Shown: positions 1-5,491 of the stretch, piece by piece
Numbering within the stretch: the first letter of the stretch is position 1
Layout: each line of letters starts with the position of its first letter
Source of the DNA: Dictyoglomaceae bacterium
GTDB lineage: Bacteria > Dictyoglomota > Dictyoglomia > Dictyoglomales > Dictyoglomaceae
Reading direction: 5' to 3'
DNA length: 5,491 nt
NCBI GenBank assembly: GCA_028276205.1
Contig: JAPYWU010000099.1
Location: 1 to 5,491, forward strand
Translations under genes and position numbers: made by a program
Notes under the pieces: model-generated
Database searches by the model: none
The model's input: only the letters and a program-made list of their open reading frames with translations
Told to the model about the DNA's origin: nothing

Positions 1-380
1 TTTTTTAATTCTGTATAGATCTTTTCTAAGTATTCTTTTTCTTCTTTAGAAAGCTCTAAATTTTTTTGGGAAAGAACATCTTTAAACCAATTTAAGACTT
101 TAATGGATAGAGTTTTTTCTATTTCTGTAACTTTAGTAGAAGGTGTAAAATTAGGTCCATTAGCGGAACCACTTCTATATAGGTATTTTGTTTTCTTGTC
201 CGACTCATATTCTTCAGACTCAATTCCTATGTACTTTATTTCATGGTTTTCTTCAAAAGTTAAGCAAAAGACATTATTATATCTTTTGTTAGAATTTGGA
301 TCTTCGATAAGGTTTTCAATCTGGTTTTTGATATTCTTTTTTAATAATATGTCACCTATCTCTTTAACCGCATCAAGCAT
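1..380 (-). CDS. cas8b: Type I-B Cascade large subunit Cas8b/Csh1 (N-terminal part, cut by the left edge)
   Basis: Large subunit of the type I-B Cascade complex. In this family it helps recognise the PAM and stabilise the R-loop before Cas3 is recruited. I read 126 codons on the minus strand, open to the window edge. The protein starts MLDAVKEIGDILLKK, then has a conserved block near residues 27-40 (EDPNSNKRYNNVF) and another near residues 66-90 containing KYLYRSGSANGPN and TEIEKT. These match my memory of the N-terminus of the TM1802/Csh1 (Cas8b) family. The family is usually over 500 residues, so roughly three quarters lies outside the window. The ATG at 380-378 overlaps the last codons of cas6 (ATGCTTGA shares the cas6 TGA), so the two are translationally linked. 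The gene immediately upstream is cas6, which supports the call. The motif match is from memory, not a search. Confidence 0.85.
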   Translation of the reverse strand, partial: MLDAVKEIGDILLKKNIKNQIENLIEDPNSNKRYNNVFCLTFEENHEIKYIGIESEEYESDKKTKYLYRSGSANGPNFTPSTKVTEIEKTLSIKVLNWFKDVLSQKNLELSKEEKEYLEKIYTELK

Positions 381-1143
381 CTTCTTCACTCTCCTTTCCT
401 CTCCATATTTCCCACATTCCAAATCCTGCTGAATTTTTATTTCCTAAGCCTGTTTCATAAGTAAGGTAAATTAATTCTGGGCTTCCTGAGATTTCATAAA
501 TCCCCGTATATCCCTCTATAATAGTGTCTTTAAACTTTATAATTTTTAAGTTTTCTTGTACCGAGAATTTCACTGGTTTTATTTCAAGTGACATTTGGTC
601 TGGATCTTTGCCATAGAAGAGGTGATACTTTTTCTTTGCATTTTTCTCAATGAGTTTTGAGAATTCTTTATCTATTGGTTTGTAATAATGTACAATTTTT
701 TCTCCATCCTTTTTATATAAAGTGCTATATATGGTAATAGGGGATAAAGCTTTAATTATTACTTTTTCTTCTATCTTTGGAGTAGTTACTATTTCAAGTT
801 GAGAAATATATATCTTTTTATTGCATAACTCAAATTCTCTTTCTTTAAAACTTCTTTCAGCTAAATTTCCTACTATATCTTCTATGGGAGAGGAGAAATA
901 TATGGTTATTTTTCTCTTAAATATTAATTTTTCATTATCTTTTGTAGGAATACCTTTTTCTAATATGCGAGAAAAAGTGAATAGTTTAAACCTTCTTTTT
1001 CCTAAGGGAAAACCTACATTATGAAGCTTGGTAGCAAGATCAGGGGTAAAGGTTTTGTATATGAGAGCTTGAATATGATGATTGTAATGTTTTGGTAATA
1101 TTATGTCTCCATTTAAGCTTTCGTATGTTAATTTTATTCTCAT
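373..1143 (-). CDS. cas6: CRISPR repeat-specific endoribonuclease Cas6
   Basis: Metal-independent RNase that cuts pre-crRNA within each repeat to give mature crRNAs for Cascade. The 256 residues fit the usual Cas6 size of about 230-260. The C-terminus carries the family glycine-rich loop at residues 232-242 (GLGNKNSAGFG), followed by MWEIW. The N-terminal ferredoxin-like fold begins MRIKLTYES. Likely active-site residues are Y29 (in ALIYKTF), H41 (in LHNVGF, equivalent to the catalytic His of archaeal Cas6) and a nearby basic residue among K49/R50/K53; this assignment is inferred by motif. The start ATG at 1143-1141 has a strong site GGGGGA (1153-1148) four bases upstream. The gene is first in the leftward operon, overlaps cas8b by 8 bp, and has a good promoter directly upstream. 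The glycine-rich loop makes the identification firm; repeat specificity cannot be judged because no array is present. Confidence 0.93.
   Translation of the reverse strand: MRIKLTYESLNGDIILPKHYNHHIQALIYKTFTPDLATKLHNVGFPLGKRRFKLFTFSRILEKGIPTKDNEKLIFKRKITIYFSSPIEDIVGNLAERSFKEREFELCNKKIYISQLEIVTTPKIEEKVIIKALSPITIYSTLYKKDGEKIVHYYKPIDKEFSKLIEKNAKKKYHLFYGKDPDQMSLEIKPVKFSVQENLKIIKFKDTIIEGYTGIYEISGSPELIYLTYETGLGNKNSAGFGMWEIWRGKESEEDA
389..400 (-). promoter_or_regulatory. Ribosome binding site of cas8b, inside the end of cas6
   Basis: On the minus strand AGGAAAGGAG (400-391) lies about 10 bases before the ATG at 380. An in-frame GTG at 389-387 would sit only one base after the GGAG, too close to be used, so the site favours the ATG. 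The site lies within the last cas6 codons, so cas8b translation is tied to ribosomes finishing cas6. Confidence 0.6.
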
Positions 1144-1164
1144 ATCTTCCCCCTTTTATATATA

Positions 1165-1193
1165 AATATACTTTATTTATATTTTATTTACAA
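1165..1193 (-). promoter_or_regulatory. Promoter for the cas6-cas8b operon
   Basis: On the minus strand TTGTAA (1193-1188) and TATATT (1170-1165) are separated by exactly 17 bases, a good sigma70-type arrangement (4 of 6 and 5 of 6 matches to consensus). Transcription would begin near 1158, leaving a leader of about 15 bases that holds the GGGGGA ribosome site. The surroundings are very AT-rich, so chance matches are easier than usual. Confidence 0.5.
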
Positions 1194-1207
1194 GGCTATC
1201 TTTTATA

Positions 1208-1235
1208 CCTATAGAATACCATAATAAAGTGACAA
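1208..1235 (-). promoter_or_regulatory. Possible second, upstream promoter for cas6
   Basis: On the minus strand TTGTCA (1235-1230) is followed after 16 bases by TATAGG (1213-1208). The -35 is good and the -10 is mediocre. It would give a leader of about 60 bases. It competes with the better-placed promoter at 1165-1193, and both may be used. Confidence 0.25.
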
Positions 1236-1257
1236 AAATAGACCCTGATAAAATATT
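1229..1257 (+). promoter_or_regulatory. Weak candidate promoter for the creatininase-family gene
   Basis: GTGACA (1229-1234) and AATATT (1252-1257) are 17 bases apart on the plus strand, upstream of the start at 1290. The -10 is poor, and TATTTT at 1254-1259 is an alternative at 19 bases. The -35 overlaps the minus-strand TTGTCA at 1235-1230. A promoter is expected here because the gene to the left is divergent, but the sequence support is modest. Confidence 0.25.
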
Positions 1258-1275
1258 TTTAGAGAAGAAAATTTC

Positions 1276-1283
1276 AGGGGGTG
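1276..1283 (+). promoter_or_regulatory. Ribosome binding site that decides the creatininase-family start
   Basis: AGGGGGTG is close to the consensus AGGAGGTG and lies six bases before the ATG at 1290. An in-frame GTG at 1281 would be part of this site itself, so it is very unlikely to be the start. The choice removes three codons from the longest open frame. A second ATG at 1293 follows directly and cannot be excluded. Confidence 0.75.
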
Positions 1284-1289
1284 AAAAAC

Positions 1290-2009
1290 ATGATGAAATA
1301 TAGATATGAAACCATGTTTCCTCATCAGTTAAGGGAAGTTTTGAGTAGTAAACCTATAGTTTACTTACCTATAAGTCCTATAGAGTGGCATGGAGAACAT
1401 TTGATTTTTGGCACTGATGCCTTTAGAGCGAGAAAAGTATTAGAGTTGGTATGGGATGAACTGGGAGGAGTTTTATTTCCCACTTTATTTATAGGAACTG
1501 ATGGTACAAAGATAAAAGATGGAGAAAAATTATGGGGTATGGAGATGTTCGCAGAAGAAAAAATTCCAGGAAGCGTATTTGTACAAAAAGATAATCTGTA
1601 TAATCTTCTTAATGATGTGCTTTTTTTCTTGGAAAAAACGGGATTTAAAATGGCGGTGGTTTGTAGTGGGCATATGGCAAAGGAACAGATTGAGGTAATT
1701 GAAAGATTGGAGAATGAATATAGTAGTAGGGTTATGAAGGTTTTGGGATGGCATTGGGGTAAGGTAAAGTATCCAGAGGGGCTTGTATCAGCAAATCCTA
1801 TGCATGCTGGAATAGAGGAGAGTAGTGAAATGATGAGTATAGATTTAGGTTATGTGGATCTTGATAGAATAGGAAGTAATACTGTGGATGTAAAAGTTGG
1901 TCTTACAAGAGAGGCTCTTAAAAATGTAAATGAAAAACTTGGGGAGAAGAGATTAAATTATGAAGCTCAATGCTTGATAAAAGAAATTAAATCTTTAATG
2001 AATTTGTGA
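1290..2009 (+). CDS. Creatininase-family metal-dependent amidohydrolase
   Basis: Predicted cytoplasmic amidohydrolase of 239 residues, within the family's usual 230-260. The family hydrolyses C-N bonds in small cyclic or formylated amides using two divalent metals; members include creatininase, the mycofactocin peptidase MftE and archaeal FAPy deformylase ArfB. Visible motifs are PIEWHGEHLIFGTD at residues 30-43, where E32, H34 and D43 have the same spacing as creatininase metal ligands E34, H36 and D45. SGHMAKEQ at 126-133 stands where NGHGGN-type sequence is usual, with H128 the likely ligand. HAGIEESS at 172-179 stands for the usual HAGEXETS. No signal peptide or membrane segment is seen. 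The substrate cannot be told. The changed second motif (Met-Ala-Lys in place of Gly-Gly-Asn) suggests a substrate unlike those of characterised members. The next gene starts 27 bases downstream on the same strand. Confidence 0.85.
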   Translation: MMKYRYETMFPHQLREVLSSKPIVYLPISPIEWHGEHLIFGTDAFRARKVLELVWDELGGVLFPTLFIGTDGTKIKDGEKLWGMEMFAEEKIPGSVFVQKDNLYNLLNDVLFFLEKTGFKMAVVCSGHMAKEQIEVIERLENEYSSRVMKVLGWHWGKVKYPEGLVSANPMHAGIEESSEMMSIDLGYVDLDRIGSNTVDVKVGLTREALKNVNEKLGEKRLNYEAQCLIKEIKSLMNL

Positions 2010-2015
2010 TATAAT
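2007..2015 (+). promoter_or_regulatory. Extended -10 promoter for the STAND-GGDEF gene, overlapping the upstream stop codon
   Basis: TGATATAAT is a perfect extended -10 element (TGn followed by TATAAT at 2010-2015). Its TGA is the stop codon of the preceding gene. A -35 at the right distance is weak (TTAAAT, 1987-1992, 17 bases upstream), as is common for extended -10 promoters. The start of transcription would be near 2022, only about 15 bases before the ATG at 2037. Confidence 0.5.
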
Positions 2016-2036
2016 TTAATTTATAAAAGTATGTAA

Positions 2037-5000
2037 ATGGGGTTAATCTTGCAGAATATTAATTATTTAGAATCTCTCCTTGATAGGGAGAAAATTATAT
2101 ATTTAGATTTTCCACAGGGAAGTGGAAGAACCTATATACTAAAGTCTTTACATAATAAATTAAAATCTCAATCTATTTTTACCCATTATGCATCCCATAG
2201 AACTCCTATCGGTGAATTATTCTTATCATTACTTGATTTGATAGATAAAAAGAAGTTTTTAGAAGAAAAAGGTAATATAGTTGGACCTATTTTAAGGCGT
2301 TATATACATCCAAGATTTTTATCTTTTTTGAAAGATTATGAGGCTGAAGAGGTAATAACAAGGGATGCTGAAATATCACAGATTTTGGATATTATTAAAG
2401 TGATTCTTGAACGTAAAACTATAAAATACTGGTTTTTTGATAATTGGCAAGAATACTTACATTTTAATGAAATTTTTGCTGAACTAATGCCCTATTTAAA
2501 AGAAAAATATGGAATAAGATTTTTAATTGCAGGTAAAGATTTTGATTTGAACTGTTTTAGGCTTAATCCTGATAAGTATGTGGTACCTATAACTAAGGAA
2601 GGTATTGTAGTTTATGAAATGTCAAAGGCTTTTAATATTACTCCTAAGGAAGCTGAAAAATTATATGATTTAAGTAAAGGTAATTGGAATAATGCAGAAG
2701 TTATTTTTGTGAACCAATTTAAGCCTTTAGATGAAATTATTCATGAAAAGGTCTCAAACCTTCCTGAAAATGATAAAAATGCCCTTTTTACTTTTACTAT
2801 AGTAGGTAAAACATTTTCTTCTGCTACTATAAAAGCTGTTAAGGAGATTTATGGTCCTCTTAAATTTATGAGGGAATTTGCTGAAAGCAGAATTTTAAAA
2901 TGGGAACATCCTTTATGGAGGTTTGCTTCAGAGGATGTGCTTAATTATATTAGAAGCTATATAAAGGATGAGAAAGTTTTGAAAGAGAAATTTATTAAAA
3001 AGCTTTCTTCATACAATTATTCTGATTTATGGGGAAGATTGGCTTTACTTTCAGAAGATAATTTAAGGAACTGGACTTTATTTAAACTTAAGGAGTATAG
3101 AAGTACATATAATTTACAGAGAAAGAGCTTTATTCTAAAGGAGATTATTCAAAAAGAGATACCTAATAAGGATCTTTATATAAGGGAACTAATTGATTTA
3201 CTTATTAATTTTCAAGATTTTTCTCAGGCTTTAGATCATATAAATGATTTAGAAAAAAGTAATTTATTAGATTTAGCAACCAAGGTTAGATGTCTATCTT
3301 ATCTTGGTAAATACGAAGAGGCAGAAGAAATTATTAACAATAATTTTATGGATATTGCGATATCTTACGAATCTCCAGAGATTCTCTCAAGATTAGGAAG
3401 TTATTATTTTTTGTCTAAGAAGATTGAGGATGGTTTAAATCTTTTTAATAAATATCTTGAACAAATTATAAATATTAAATCATCTCCTAAATATTTGGCT
3501 AATTTTTATAACATGCTTGGAATTTTGACTATTGGAGAAAATAAATATGATAAGGCATTATCCTTTTTTGAGACTGGTCTTTCTTTTGCAAATAAGACAA
3601 AGGACAAAGTAATTTTGCATAAATTGTTGAATAATATAGGTGATTTAAAAGCTTATTTATATGGACCAAGAGCGTCTATTTCTGCTTCCTTAGAGGCATA
3701 TAATCTATCCAAATATTTATCACCAAATTTAGTTGTTATAAGTTTAGGAAATATTATAAAGAATAAGATCCAGTATTGCAATTATGAAGAAGTAATAAGT
3801 TTAATTAAAAGTCTTGAAAGTTTATTAGAGGATATTAAATTTGATTATTTTTTATATGTAGGATATAGAAGATTAGCAATATCTTATCTTTCTTATGGAA
3901 AGTTAGATGAGTTAGATAGAATAATTCAAAAATTAGAAAAGATTGAAAACATAAGAGAGAGCAGAATTTTAATAGAAATATTAAAGGGTTTTCTTCATAA
4001 GGAATTTAAGCTTTCTGAAGAGGATGTGCTTAATACAAAGGAGGAACAAATTATTACCTTATATATGAAGCTTTCAGCTGAAAAAGAGTTTGAACTCTCA
4101 AAGTCATTAAGAGGATATCCTACCGATTTCCCTTTACATAAATTTTTAAAGGGGTTTATCCTTAAAGAGAGCTTTTTCAATCTTATAGGATATATTGATG
4201 ATATGTTGGAAAGGTGGGAATTTTTAGATGCATTGTATGCATATATGCTTCTTGATGAATATATGGATAAAAGGGAATTTTTCATTGGATTTCTTCCATA
4301 TATAAGGTTAGAGGCTTTTGAGATTGCAGTTCTTCTTGGACTTGAAAATCCTATACATAAAATAAAAGAAAAAATGGATCAAAATTCTTATTATAGAATA
4401 ATGCAAGAACATGCCAAAATGAGAGCTCTTGACCTTTACATGGGAAAAGCACTAATGGAGGCAAGGGAGGAAAATGAGGCGCTGGAGATCATTTATAGGA
4501 TTTTGTCAGATTTTATAGAAGATTTTATGGTAAGAATAGTCATAGGTGATAAAGTCTTAGAGAAAGGAAATAGACTTTTATATGATTCTCATTTAAGGCT
4601 TACTTATAGAAGAATGCCATATACAATTAGGCTTTATTCCTTAGAAAAACCCTCACCAAAGGTCTTCTTTATTATGAGAAATATTCTCAAGAATTTTATT
4701 ATCTTTTGGGAAAAGAAATATGGAATATATGACCCATTAACGGGTATTTTTAATAGATCTTATGGTGAAAGAAAAATAGAAGAGGCTTTTTCTGATTTTG
4801 TGAGGGAGAAAGAGAAGTTTAGTGTTGTATTCATAGATATTGATTCTTTTAAGAAGATCAATGATACCTTAGGTCATTTATATGGAGATTATGTATTAAA
4901 AGAAGTTGCTAATGCTATTAAGAGTTCAATTAGACAGAGTGATTCTGCTATTAGATGGGGAGGAGATGAATTTCTAATAATATTGAGAAAGGCTGATTAT

Positions 5001-5180
5001 AATGATGCCTTAAAAGTGGTGGAAAGAATAAAGAAAGTTATTGATAATGCTACTAATAGCGGGATAAAGATAAGTTATGGGATAGAAACTTCTTCTGAAG
5101 ATTTTGATTCACCTAATGAAATAATAAATAGAGCTGATTTGAAGATGTATAAGTATAAATATCAGAGAGGGGAGAAATAA
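2037..5180 (+). CDS. MalT/STAND-like ATPase-TPR protein with C-terminal GGDEF diguanylate cyclase
   Basis: Predicted cytoplasmic sensor of 1047 residues that makes cyclic di-GMP from two GTP. Residues about 15-225 resemble the MalT/STAND NTPase: a P-loop-like FPQGSGRT (25-32), a Walker B-like YWFFDNW (131-137), and GNW (215-217) where MalT relatives have GW. A likely winged-helix arm follows near 230-300. Helical TPR-like repeats are seen near 410-435, 448-480, 488-520 and 583-640. Residues 640-890 are unassigned, possibly ending in a small GAF-like unit. GGDEF domain from 899: DPLTGIFNR (899-907), DID (934-936), KKIND (939-943), RWGGDEF (973-979), so catalysis looks intact. RQSD (966-969) is a product-inhibition I-site. 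No membrane segments or signal peptide. The ATG at 2037 directly follows an in-frame TAA and lacks a clear ribosome site; TTG at 2049, preceded by GGGG, is an alternative start. The ligand is unknown. GGDEF is certain; the STAND assignment is moderate because the P-loop is degenerate. Confidence 0.88.
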   Translation: MGLILQNINYLESLLDREKIIYLDFPQGSGRTYILKSLHNKLKSQSIFTHYASHRTPIGELFLSLLDLIDKKKFLEEKGNIVGPILRRYIHPRFLSFLKDYEAEEVITRDAEISQILDIIKVILERKTIKYWFFDNWQEYLHFNEIFAELMPYLKEKYGIRFLIAGKDFDLNCFRLNPDKYVVPITKEGIVVYEMSKAFNITPKEAEKLYDLSKGNWNNAEVIFVNQFKPLDEIIHEKVSNLPENDKNALFTFTIVGKTFSSATIKAVKEIYGPLKFMREFAESRILKWEHPLWRFASEDVLNYIRSYIKDEKVLKEKFIKKLSSYNYSDLWGRLALLSEDNLRNWTLFKLKEYRSTYNLQRKSFILKEIIQKEIPNKDLYIRELIDLLINFQDFSQALDHINDLEKSNLLDLATKVRCLSYLGKYEEAEEIINNNFMDIAISYESPEILSRLGSYYFLSKKIEDGLNLFNKYLEQIINIKSSPKYLANFYNMLGILTIGENKYDKALSFFETGLSFANKTKDKVILHKLLNNIGDLKAYLYGPRASISASLEAYNLSKYLSPNLVVISLGNIIKNKIQYCNYEEVISLIKSLESLLEDIKFDYFLYVGYRRLAISYLSYGKLDELDRIIQKLEKIENIRESRILIEILKGFLHKEFKLSEEDVLNTKEEQIITLYMKLSAEKEFELSKSLRGYPTDFPLHKFLKGFILKESFFNLIGYIDDMLERWEFLDALYAYMLLDEYMDKREFFIGFLPYIRLEAFEIAVLLGLENPIHKIKEKMDQNSYYRIMQEHAKMRALDLYMGKALMEAREENEALEIIYRILSDFIEDFMVRIVIGDKVLEKGNRLLYDSHLRLTYRRMPYTIRLYSLEKPSPKVFFIMRNILKNFIIFWEKKYGIYDPLTGIFNRSYGERKIEEAFSDFVREKEKFSVVFIDIDSFKKINDTLGHLYGDYVLKEVANAIKSSIRQSDSAIRWGGDEFLIILRKADYNDALKVVERIKKVIDNATNSGIKISYGIETSSEDFDSPNEIINRADLKMYKYKYQRGEK

Positions 5181-5196
5181 ATCTCCCCTCTTTTTT
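5164..5196 (+). terminator. Rho-independent terminator overlapping the end of the STAND-GGDEF gene
   Basis: A perfect 10-bp stem, AGAGGGGAGA (5166-5175) with TCTCCCCTCT (5182-5191), encloses a 6-base loop and runs into a T-tract at 5191-5196. The left arm is made of the last sense codons, and the TAA stop (5178-5180) lies in the loop. On the minus strand the hairpin is followed only by a weak T-rich stretch, so it should act mainly on rightward transcripts, with possible weaker action on the converging endoglucanase transcript. Confidence 0.88.
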
Positions 5197-5491
5197 ATTT
5201 ATTCTCTATATCAAAATTTGAAAATGTCCATCCAAATTTTGCAGATGTGGTATAAGGATCTCCAAATTCAGTTCCGATTTCCCAGTCTGTGACGTACATT
5301 TGGTCAAACTGTTCTGGAGTGATTTTTCGAGAGTATTGCTTAATAATATCCCTTAAATTTTTAAGGAAATCATTTATAGGTATTTTTACTTCTCCTTCCT
5401 TTAAATTTTCCTTTGATTTGTAGGCTATATAATCCCAAGACATTGGTGATACATAAACTTCCCAAATTATATCTTTTACCTTTCCATTGTA
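5195..5491 (-). CDS. GH12 endoglucanase (C-terminal part, cut by the right edge)
   Basis: C-terminal 98 residues of a glycoside hydrolase family 12 beta-1,4-glucanase, which cleaves cellulose or mixed beta-glucans with retention of configuration. The frame is open to the window edge, so the ATG at 5443-5441 is an internal methionine and not the start; sixteen more codons are readable upstream, ending WEVYVSP. The sequence runs closely parallel to Thermotoga maritima Cel12A as I remember it: SWDYIAYKSK, then VKIPINDFL, then VTDWEIGTEFG, then SAKFGWTFSNFDI. The Glu of GTEFG (codon at 5269-5267) matches the GH12 acid/base catalyst. The nucleophile Glu lies further N-terminal, outside the window. 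GH12 enzymes of this type are about 250-275 residues, so some 160 or more are missing, including any signal peptide. Its TAA (5197-5195) lies in the T-tract of the converging gene's terminator, leaving 14 bases between the two stop codons. Confidence 0.88.
   Translation of the reverse strand, partial: YNGKVKDIIWEVYVSPMSWDYIAYKSKENLKEGEVKIPINDFLKNLRDIIKQYSRKITPEQFDQMYVTDWEIGTEFGDPYTTSAKFGWTFSNFDIENK

Noticed and set aside
103..432. 109-codon open frame on the plus strand
   Set aside because: It is antisense to the cas8b start and cas6 end, both firmly identified, and it is rich in Ser, Phe and Leu as expected of the complement of AT-rich genes.
821..1024. 67-codon open frame on the plus strand
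   Set aside because: It lies antisense inside cas6 and has no ribosome site or recognisable motif.
1250..1259. Perfect 10-base palindrome AAAATATTTT upstream of the creatininase-family gene
   Set aside because: It is pure A/T in an AT-rich intergenic region, where such palindromes are frequent; no paired second site was seen.
1..1289. CRISPR array next to the cas genes
   Set aside because: No recurring unit of about 30 bases with regular spacing is present in the window; the array, if any, lies elsewhere.
1530..1754. 74-codon open frame on the minus strand
   Set aside because: It is antisense inside the creatininase-family gene, and its composition is that of a complementary-strand shadow.
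2931..4034. Exact 15-base repeat GAGGATGTGCTTAAT at 2931-2945 and 4020-4034
   Set aside because: Both copies are in frame and encode EDVLN, but the flanking sequence does not match and one copy lies outside the TPR-like part, so chance is the simpler reading.
3995..4285. 96-codon open frame on the minus strand
   Set aside because: It is antisense inside the STAND-GGDEF gene, is Ser/Asn-rich and has no family resemblance.

Overview
The window is AT-rich and densely coded. Arginine is written mostly as AGA/AGG, Shine-Dalgarno sites are strong, and several proteins resemble those of thermophilic bacteria. A type I-B CRISPR-Cas operon, a Thermotoga-like family 12 endoglucanase and a GGDEF signalling protein together suggest a thermophilic, polysaccharide-degrading anaerobic bacterium. 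Dictyoglomus is my best guess, with Thermotogae or Caldicellulosiruptor-type Firmicutes as alternatives. This taxonomic call is an inference from content and composition, not from a marker gene.

Layout from left to right. (1) Positions 1-1143, minus strand: the head of a type I-B cas operon, cas6 followed by cas8b/csh1. The two overlap by 8 bp, and cas8b runs off the left edge. No CRISPR array lies in the window. (2) Positions 1144-1289: a divergent intergenic region with a good sigma70-type promoter for cas6, a weaker alternative upstream of it, and a weak candidate promoter for the rightward genes. (3) Positions 1290-2009, plus strand: a creatininase-family metal-dependent amidohydrolase. 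(4) Positions 2037-5180, plus strand: a 1047-residue protein with a MalT/STAND-like ATPase region, a TPR-type helical array, an unassigned region and a C-terminal GGDEF diguanylate cyclase with intact catalytic and inhibitory sites. It has its own extended -10 promoter, which uses the TGA stop of the preceding gene. (5) A strong hairpin terminator begins inside the last codons of that gene. (6) Positions 5195-5491, minus strand: the C-terminal part of a GH12 endoglucanase, converging on the terminator and cut by the right edge.

How the genes may work together. Cas6 cuts pre-crRNA, and Cas8b is the large subunit of the Cascade complex that uses the products. The rightward pair looks like a small-molecule amidohydrolase followed by a ligand-responsive cyclic-di-GMP synthase; any functional link between them is inferred only from adjacency and strand. 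The most unusual object is the STAND-TPR-GGDEF fusion. It has the layout of a MalT-type regulator, but a second-messenger cyclase stands where the DNA-binding domain would be. Its closeness to cas genes could be chance, since it is divergently transcribed and separated from them by the creatininase-family gene.
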